Assembly (NCBI GenBank): GCA_964605795.1
Contig: CAZSDZ010000038.1
Location: forward strand, 1 to 29,054
Reading direction: 5' to 3'
Length of the DNA: 29,054 bases
Source of the DNA: JAFGOM01 sp964605795
GTDB lineage: Archaea > Halobacteriota > Methanomicrobia > Methanomicrobiales > Methanospirillaceae
The position numbers and the translations under genes were made by a program. Position 1 is the first letter of the stretch. Every line of letters begins with the position of its first letter. Of the stretch, positions 24,397-29,054 are shown piece by piece. Under the pieces are notes generated by a model. It worked only from the letters and a program-made list of their open reading frames with translations, did not search any database and had not been told where the DNA came from.

Positions 24397-25187
24397 GCTT
24401 TCTCCGTGTAATGGGGATAGCAACCAAGTTCCTTTACCTGGGTTACCTGTTGCAGATCCCGTATTGCTTCTCGCCACTCGCCGGTACATGCACAGTCAAG
24501 AAAGAAGATGTAACTACCAAGCCTGCGTTTCGAGGGACGTGATTCAATTCGTGTCAGGTTTACATTCCGGTTCCGGAACGGGAGCAGGATATCACATAAA
24601 AGCCCGGCATGGTCCTCTTTGGGATCGATAACAAGACTGCACCGGTACGGTTCCTTTGTGGTATCGGGCTTTGTCTCTAATACGATAAACCGGGTCTCAT
24701 TTAAGGGATTGTTCTCAATGTTTGAGCGTGCGACTGGAAGACTGTACATCTCTGCTAAGAGGTCAGAGATAACCGCCCCGGTACCGGGATTATCTCTCAT
24801 CGCCATGGCACTCGCCGCATTGCTTGCGGTATGAATGATAGGAACCGAGAGCTCGTCAAGAACGATACTGCACTGTTCATCGCTCTGGGGATGGGCATAT
24901 ATCGCAGTGCATGCGTCAGGCAAACCCCGGGCTGCAAGATGATGATGAATCGCCATGGTACAGTCTGCAGTAATATAGAGGTCATGCTGCATCAGGCCGT
25001 CCAGCGTTGCAGCAACACTGCCTGCCTCGCTGTTCTCGATAGGAAGGACTCCCGGAATCCCTTCCTGTATCACAGCAGTAAATACCTTCTGAATGGTAGG
25101 TACCAGCATAATATCGGTTTTGAATAAAGAGATGGCCATGGCATGGGAGAAGTTCCCTGCCGGTCCGAGCGTGACTGCTCTGCTCAT
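24393..25187 (-). CDS. pheA: Prephenate dehydratase
   Basis: The enzyme converts prephenate to phenylpyruvate for phenylalanine synthesis. The start is ATG 25187 (MSRAVTLGPAGNFSHAMAIS), giving 264 residues. The catalytic domain (about 1-175) has LGPAGNFSHA, VLPIENSEAGSVAATLDGL and the T-R-F motif in NETRFIVLE. A regulatory ACT domain (about 182-260) has DHAGLLCDILLPFRNRNVNL and an E-S-R-P motif (TRIESRPSKR), known as the Phe-binding site, so feedback inhibition by phenylalanine is expected. There is no chorismate mutase domain, unlike the enterobacterial P-protein. The start and stop overlap the neighbouring genes by four bases each. Confidence 0.95.
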   Translation of the reverse strand: MSRAVTLGPAGNFSHAMAISLFKTDIMLVPTIQKVFTAVIQEGIPGVLPIENSEAGSVAATLDGLMQHDLYITADCTMAIHHHLAARGLPDACTAIYAHPQSDEQCSIVLDELSVPIIHTASNAASAMAMRDNPGTGAVISDLLAEMYSLPVARSNIENNPLNETRFIVLETKPDTTKEPYRCSLVIDPKEDHAGLLCDILLPFRNRNVNLTRIESRPSKRRLGSYIFFLDCACTGEWREAIRDLQQVTQVKELGCYPHYTEKA

Positions 25188-26053
25188 GCATCCCCATCCC
25201 GTGTCATGGATCTGATAACCCGGTCCGACTCCTCCATGGCAGAGGCACAAAAAGGTCCGAACCACTCCTGATTCATATCGAAAAGAGAGAAAAACCCGTC
25301 TAAATCCGTATCGGTAATCGTTTTTCTGATATCAGACACCGCATGAAAACAGGTATCCAGAACATCAGGGATATAGGGATTCTGGGTGAGAATGTCGCCA
25401 TACAGTGTTTTATCCTGGGCCAAAAGCCTCCCTGCAATGTTCATCTCGATCTGGTAGACCGGGCTTGTGAAGGATCGGGTCATCTCCGGCTTAATCTGTA
25501 GCCGCCTCAGTGTTTCTGCCATCACCAGTGATTTAAAATGGGTGAGCCCCTGGATAACGGCCATCAACCGGTCATGCTCGTCAGGTGTAGCATAGGTAAT
25601 CCGTGCACCCTCTGCAAGAAAGACCCCCGTTAGGAGATCACAGGATGCCGGCTGGCATCGTGCCGGTGTCACGATGATGGTCTGGCCGGTCAGTCCTGAT
25701 ACAGACGGGCCGAACATGGGATGAAATCCGATAACCTCGGCTTTTGATGAGAGCATCGCCTCTACCGGAAGGACTTTTAATGACGTGAGATCACAAAGGA
25801 TCTGCTTTTTTCCTAAAAGCGGGGCAACCTCTCTGATAACCGTGACCGTTGCATGAATCGGTACCGATATCATGACCACATCCGCTTTTTGTGCGATATC
25901 TAGAGAAGTGAGCGGGGTGTTCCTGCCCGATACCATGACACAAAAACCGGCATCTGCAAACACTCGTGCAAATAAACGACCCATCTTCCCGGTTCCGCCG
26001 ATAATGCCGATACTGTGTGTCATCTTCCCGTTTTCCTGCTGGCCTTTCATCAT
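25184..26053 (-). CDS. tyrA: Prephenate dehydrogenase
   Basis: The enzyme oxidatively decarboxylates prephenate to 4-hydroxyphenylpyruvate for tyrosine. The N-terminal Rossmann motif is SIGIIGGTGKMGRLFARVF. The region VIGFHPMFGPSV carries the family H-P-M-F-G-P, and QGLTHFK the catalytic-type His. The first ATG, at 26053, overlaps the upstream stop (ATGA). A third Met at 26023 has AGGA upstream and starts closer to the fold, so the exact start is uncertain. The length of 289 residues fits archaeal TyrA without a fused chorismate mutase. No ACT domain is seen. Confidence 0.93.
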   Translation of the reverse strand: MMKGQQENGKMTHSIGIIGGTGKMGRLFARVFADAGFCVMVSGRNTPLTSLDIAQKADVVMISVPIHATVTVIREVAPLLGKKQILCDLTSLKVLPVEAMLSSKAEVIGFHPMFGPSVSGLTGQTIIVTPARCQPASCDLLTGVFLAEGARITYATPDEHDRLMAVIQGLTHFKSLVMAETLRRLQIKPEMTRSFTSPVYQIEMNIAGRLLAQDKTLYGDILTQNPYIPDVLDTCFHAVSDIRKTITDTDLDGFFSLFDMNQEWFGPFCASAMEESDRVIRSMTRDGDA

Positions 26054-27039
26054 TTCTCAATGATACTCTCTTCTATCGCCATCCCGAAATGCCGGCCGCC
26101 CCGGGTGATATGGCCCATGATTACATCCCCAGGACAGAGTGACACAACCGAGATGGCACCTCCACCGGGAGTGACCAGCCGGATCGTCTCGGCATTCTGC
26201 AGAACCAGACCTGCCCGGTTCCCTTCATACAAAACCTCAACGAGCAGAAGCGGCCGTCTCTCGATCTTGAGCCTGCCGATGGTCACCTCGCGTGCAGAAC
26301 CATCAGATGAAGGAACCAAAACCCGGTCCCCGACAACGAGATCAGACAGGTACGCAGTCTTCCCATCAGGGAGGAGGATATAGGCACAGACCGCTCCGGC
26401 ATTGACCCGGAACGGGCGGGGAGCAACGTACGGGTTATCAAGGGTCTCTGCATGCACAAGCAGAAATCCTGACGAGGTGTTCCCGATAAGCATCCCTTCT
26501 CCATCGAGAAGCATGGAACAGGTATCGATGCATACCCGGTCACCCATTCCTGCAGGCTGTATCGAGGTAACCGTCAGGGGAACCAGATCGACTGCCAGCG
26601 TCTTCTCTTGGACAAGGGCTGCTATCGCCCTGATAGTCGCAGGATCACGGCTCTGTATCATGATCCCCCCGGTTCCCTTCTCAAGGACGGTGAGTGCAAG
26701 CCTGGCTTCTTCAAGAGAATGGACCGCGGCAATAACCTGGTCTGATACCGCAACCAGGTTCTCGAGAGGGATGACGGTCCAGTCATCGGTATGAACAATG
26801 AGCTGCCCTTTTCGTGCCAGTGCCATTGCTTCTTCCTGCGATGCTTCATCAGCAATCCGTACCTCAAAGATATCCCTGCCAGGAACGAGATCCCCGTCAG
26901 GAGCAACAGTGGTAACCCTCGAGAGGACCGCTGCATCTGCAGCTCGATCGATAACAAGGGCATCGGCTCCTGATTCAAGGGCCGTTGTTGCACAATTTTT
27001 ATCCCATGGCCTGATATCTACATAGAGTCGCTTCATCAT
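26050..27039 (-). CDS. aroB': 3-dehydroquinate synthase II (archaeal type)
   Basis: The enzyme uses NAD to deaminate and cyclise 2-amino-3,7-dideoxy-threo-hept-6-ulosonate into 3-dehydroquinate, the second step of the archaeal route characterised for MJ1249. The 329-residue protein starts MMKRLYVDIRPWDKNCATTA, where the V-D-x-x-P-W-D is a family signature. It has the hallmark GMGDRVCIDTCSMLLDGEGM and a C-terminal CPGDVIMGHITRGGRHFG. The start overlaps the stop of the upstream aldolase gene, and its own stop overlaps tyrA. Its presence rules out a need for the DAHP-based first steps. Confidence 0.96.
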   Translation of the reverse strand: MMKRLYVDIRPWDKNCATTALESGADALVIDRAADAAVLSRVTTVAPDGDLVPGRDIFEVRIADEASQEEAMALARKGQLIVHTDDWTVIPLENLVAVSDQVIAAVHSLEEARLALTVLEKGTGGIMIQSRDPATIRAIAALVQEKTLAVDLVPLTVTSIQPAGMGDRVCIDTCSMLLDGEGMLIGNTSSGFLLVHAETLDNPYVAPRPFRVNAGAVCAYILLPDGKTAYLSDLVVGDRVLVPSSDGSAREVTIGRLKIERRPLLLVEVLYEGNRAGLVLQNAETIRLVTPGGGAISVVSLCPGDVIMGHITRGGRHFGMAIEESIIEK

Positions 27040-27809
27040 CAGTCTCCGGGAGATTCGTTCTCATGGACTACCCGGCAGACCTTGGAGACAAACGCTGCGA
27101 TATCGGTACGCTGAAACGCATTCCTGCCCATGCAGACCCCGCCACAGTGAGATTTCCAGACTGCATCATGGATCGTGTGCAGTGACTCTAAGTCCCCTGT
27201 CTTCTCACCACCGGCAATAAGAACCGGTATAGAACTTGCAGAGACAATTCGTGCAAAACTTGCAGGATCTCCGGTATAATTGGTCTTTACCATATCAGCT
27301 CCCAGTTCTTCAGCGACCCGCACCGCGAGACCGACATGAACCGGATCATACGGATTTGCCGATGCACCCCGCGGGTAGATCATCGCGAGAAGAGGCATCC
27401 CCCATCGGTTGCACTCATTTACAACCCGGCCGGCTGATGCAAGCATACGTGATTCGTTGGGTGCTCCGAGGTTAATGTGGATGGATACCCCGTCTGCCCC
27501 GAGCGCAACCGCTTCCTCGACCGTGCAGGTCAGAACCTTGTCGTTCGGGTCAGGGTTTAAGCTCGTACTGGCCGAGAGATGAACGATAAGCCCGATATCT
27601 CTTCCTTTTTTCCGATGTCCTCTTTTCACAAGACCTTTATGAAGAATGATTGCATTGGCTCCGCCCTTTGATATCTCAGATATGGTCTCATTCATATCGA
27701 GGAGACCTTCTATCTGTCCGAGTGTCATTCCGTGATCCATCGGGATTATGACCGTTTTTCTGGTGTTCCGGTCGATAATCCGCTCCATTCTGATCTCTTT
27801 TCCGATCAT
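27039..27809 (-). CDS. ADH synthase/class I aldolase paralogue (second copy)
   Basis: The start at ATG 27809 (MIGKEIRMERIIDRNTRKTV) gives 256 residues, with GGTG eight bases upstream at the end of the previous gene; a GTG three codons earlier is also in frame. The DhnA-type TIM barrel shows VIIPMDHGMTLGQ with the active-site Asp, GANAIILHKGLVKRGHR, LHLSAS-like VHLSASTSLNPDPNDK, and MVKTNYTGDPASF with the Schiff-base Lys. It is clearly paralogous to the gene just upstream, but DHGMTLGQ replaces DHGVSNGP and the tail is shorter. One of the two copies probably makes ADH; the other may be the fructose bisphosphate aldolase-like enzyme (MJ1585 type) that forms DKFP. Which is which is inference. 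Confidence 0.85.
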   Translation of the reverse strand: MIGKEIRMERIIDRNTRKTVIIPMDHGMTLGQIEGLLDMNETISEISKGGANAIILHKGLVKRGHRKKGRDIGLIVHLSASTSLNPDPNDKVLTCTVEEAVALGADGVSIHINLGAPNESRMLASAGRVVNECNRWGMPLLAMIYPRGASANPYDPVHVGLAVRVAEELGADMVKTNYTGDPASFARIVSASSIPVLIAGGEKTGDLESLHTIHDAVWKSHCGGVCMGRNAFQRTDIAAFVSKVCRVVHENESPGD

Positions 27810-27810
27810 C

Positions 27811-28608
27811 TTATACACCTGCCTGTAAAATCTCTATTACTTCATCTGCTGCTCTTCCTTCATGAACAATGAGTGCACATGCCTTGACAAAGGCACAGGG
27901 AGACTGGTGCTGAAACGCATTTCTCCCGATAGAGATACCTCGTGCTCCTCCCTCCATCGCCCCTTCTATTAACTGGAGTGTAAGGAGATCATCAGTCTTT
28001 GAGCCTCCCGCTACCACTACCGGAACCGGGCATCCTGCAGTCACCTCATGGAAACTGTCAGGATCTCCTGTGTAAACAGTCTTGACGATATCTGCTCCTG
28101 TCTCTGCAGCAACCCGTGCAGCTAGTTTCACATTCTCAAGATCATTCTCACTCGTGATCTTCCTGCCCCTCGGGTACATCATCGCAAGTAGTGGAACACC
28201 CCATTCCATGCACTCAATTGATACCGCACCTAAATCTTTTAACATTCCCGCTTCTGAGTCGGCACCGATGTTTACATGGATAGAGACCGCATCAGCACCC
28301 ATCTTGAGTGCATTCGTTACGGTATTGACCAGTACCTTCTCATTTGGATCTGGTGCAATCATTGTTGATGCTGACAGATGCAGGATAAGGCCGATATCAT
28401 GGCCACGCTGACGATGTCCGTGAAGGGCGAGGCCGACATGGCCAAGAACAGCGTTAGCCCCTCCTTCAGCAACCGCATTCACCGTCTCGGTCATATCAAC
28501 GAGTCCGGGAATTGGTCCGTTACTGACACCATGATCCATCGGTACAATGATGGTTTTCTTGGTATTCCGGTTGATTATTCTCTCAAGTCTGATATCTTTT
28601 CCTCTCAT
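27811..28608 (-). CDS. aroA': 2-amino-3,7-dideoxy-D-threo-hept-6-ulosonate (ADH) synthase
   Basis: ADH synthase joins 6-deoxy-5-ketofructose 1-phosphate with aspartate semialdehyde, the first committed step of the archaeal aromatic route. The start is fixed by a perfect GGAGGT seven bases before ATG 28608 (MRGKDIRLERIINRNTKKTI); longer in-frame forms are discarded. The 265 residues include IVPMDHGVSNGPIPGLVD, ILHLSASTMIAPDPNEKV, ADAVSIHVNIG, LLAMMYPRG with the catalytic Tyr, and DIVKTVYTGDPDSF with the Schiff-base Lys. This is closer to MJ0400 as I recall it than the second copy is (DHGVSNGP, FQHQS). It is first in the operon; one base separates its stop from the next ATG. Confidence 0.88.
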   Translation of the reverse strand: MRGKDIRLERIINRNTKKTIIVPMDHGVSNGPIPGLVDMTETVNAVAEGGANAVLGHVGLALHGHRQRGHDIGLILHLSASTMIAPDPNEKVLVNTVTNALKMGADAVSIHVNIGADSEAGMLKDLGAVSIECMEWGVPLLAMMYPRGRKITSENDLENVKLAARVAAETGADIVKTVYTGDPDSFHEVTAGCPVPVVVAGGSKTDDLLTLQLIEGAMEGGARGISIGRNAFQHQSPCAFVKACALIVHEGRAADEVIEILQAGV

Positions 28609-28614
28609 AATAGA

Positions 28615-28620
28615 AACCTC
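28615..28620 (-). promoter_or_regulatory. Strong Shine-Dalgarno of the first aro gene
   Basis: On the minus strand GGAGGT stands seven bases before the ATG at 28608. This decides the start among three in-frame ATG/GTG codons. Confidence 0.8.
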
Positions 28621-28632
28621 CATTATGGTCCG

Positions 28633-28645
28633 GCACGTGACGTGC
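28633..28645. promoter_or_regulatory. Palindrome upstream of the aro operon, possible operator
   Basis: GCACGT-G-ACGTGC is a perfect 6+1+6 palindrome 25-37 bases before the first ATG of the operon. It lies between the AT-rich tract at about 28650-28680, where the TATA box should be, and the ribosome site. Confidence 0.45.
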
Positions 28646-28699
28646 TTAGAACCAAAAATAAAAATAAAAGAGATAAAAAAAGGAACCAAAGCAGAACAG

Positions 28700-28920
28700 A
28701 GCGATGATTCCTAAAAATTGGTATAATGGCGCCTGCATTGATGGTGGCTGCACAGTGATGCAGGATACGCCAGGAGAAAAAGCCGTCATCTGGTGACGGG
28801 ATGCAGTGGCTCTGCAGAGTAAATCCTGTACCTGACCATTACTATGCAGACGGGGTTGCATAGGTATGCGTCTTTACTCTAATGGTTTATACGTTGTGGT
28901 AAAACCGGGGAGGGCCACAA
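28700..28920. other. Gene-free stretch with clustered hairpins
   Basis: No convincing gene is seen. CCTGCAT/ATGCAGG pair across 28732-28764, CCGTCA-TCTGG-TGACGG forms a stem at 28783-28799, and GCAG/CTGC closes five bases at 28803-28815. A TATA-like TTTATAC lies near 28886. It may be a structured RNA or a leader. Confidence 0.35.
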
Positions 28921-28923
28921 ACC

Positions 28924-29016
28924 ATGACAATGATTAGCACGGTTATCCGGGGAGTTCTGATCCGGTTGCGCAGGGAAACGAAGAAAAAAAGGGGTCTTAT
29001 CGTATCCTATCTATAA
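28924..29016 (+). CDS. Possible 30-residue basic small protein
   Basis: ATG 28924 opens MTMISTVIRGVLIRLRRETK and ends ten residues later at TAA. GGGGAGGG lies about 10 bases upstream and a TATA-like TTTATAC about 35 bases upstream. The product is strongly basic with no known motif. Only the regulatory context supports it; it could be chance. Confidence 0.25.
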   Translation: MTMISTVIRGVLIRLRRETKKKRGLIVSYL

Positions 29017-29054
29017 TTAAAGAAAAGGGTACTTCCTCTCCAAAGACTTACCAA

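Overview
This window reads as a chromosomal segment of a hydrogenotrophic methanogen of the order Methanomicrobiales; a Methanospirillum-like organism is my guess from gene content, not a search. The archaeal signs are the DKFP-type route into aromatic amino acids (ADH synthase and 3-dehydroquinate synthase II instead of DAHP synthase and AroB), AT-rich archaeal TATA boxes with short or absent leaders, many ATGA start/stop overlaps, VapBC and RelE-type toxin modules, and surface proteins with Pro/Thr-rich linkers.

Layout. (1) Positions 1-2630 hold a left-truncated three-domain surface protein, a secreted single-domain relative, and a small secreted TPR protein. (2) Positions 2640-7900 are a glycogen module: alpha-glucan phosphorylase on the minus strand, and divergently a 53-residue rubredoxin (below usual gene-length cut-offs), a GH57 alpha-amylase and a GT4 glycogen synthase. 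(3) Positions 7930-8760 carry an unrecognised small ORF and a RelE/antitoxin pair. (4) Positions 9400-11560 are pgk and a bacterial-type ATP-dependent 6-phosphofructokinase, translationally coupled, after a 640-base gene-free stretch with two strong hairpins. (5) Positions 11660-12200 are genetic debris: the 3' end of a group II intron with a clear domain V, followed by the C-terminus of an IS110-like transposase.

(6) Positions 12250-18550 look like an accessory region: a DUF1254/DUF1214 protein, a small secreted protein of unknown function, an AAA/DUF4143 ATPase, a DJ-1/PfpI protein, a 22-bp perfect inverted repeat, and a vapBC locus whose toxin gene is broken. (7) A secreted adenosine deaminase follows.

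(8) Positions 20119-28608 hold nearly the complete route to phenylpyruvate and 4-hydroxyphenylpyruvate. On the minus strand, in transcription order, are two tandem ADH-synthase/aldolase paralogues, 3-dehydroquinate synthase II, prephenate dehydrogenase, prephenate dehydratase, EPSP synthase, a shikimate kinase-shikimate dehydrogenase fusion and chorismate synthase. Almost every junction overlaps by a few bases. AroD converges on it from the plus strand. Chorismate mutase and the aromatic aminotransferase are not in the window. A perfect GCACGT-G-ACGTGC palindrome sits just upstream of the first gene.

The glycolytic and glycogen genes together suggest storage polysaccharide turnover feeding sugar phosphates. 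Fructose 1,6-bisphosphate is also a known precursor for the DKFP route, so PFK may link the two halves of the window; that link is inference.
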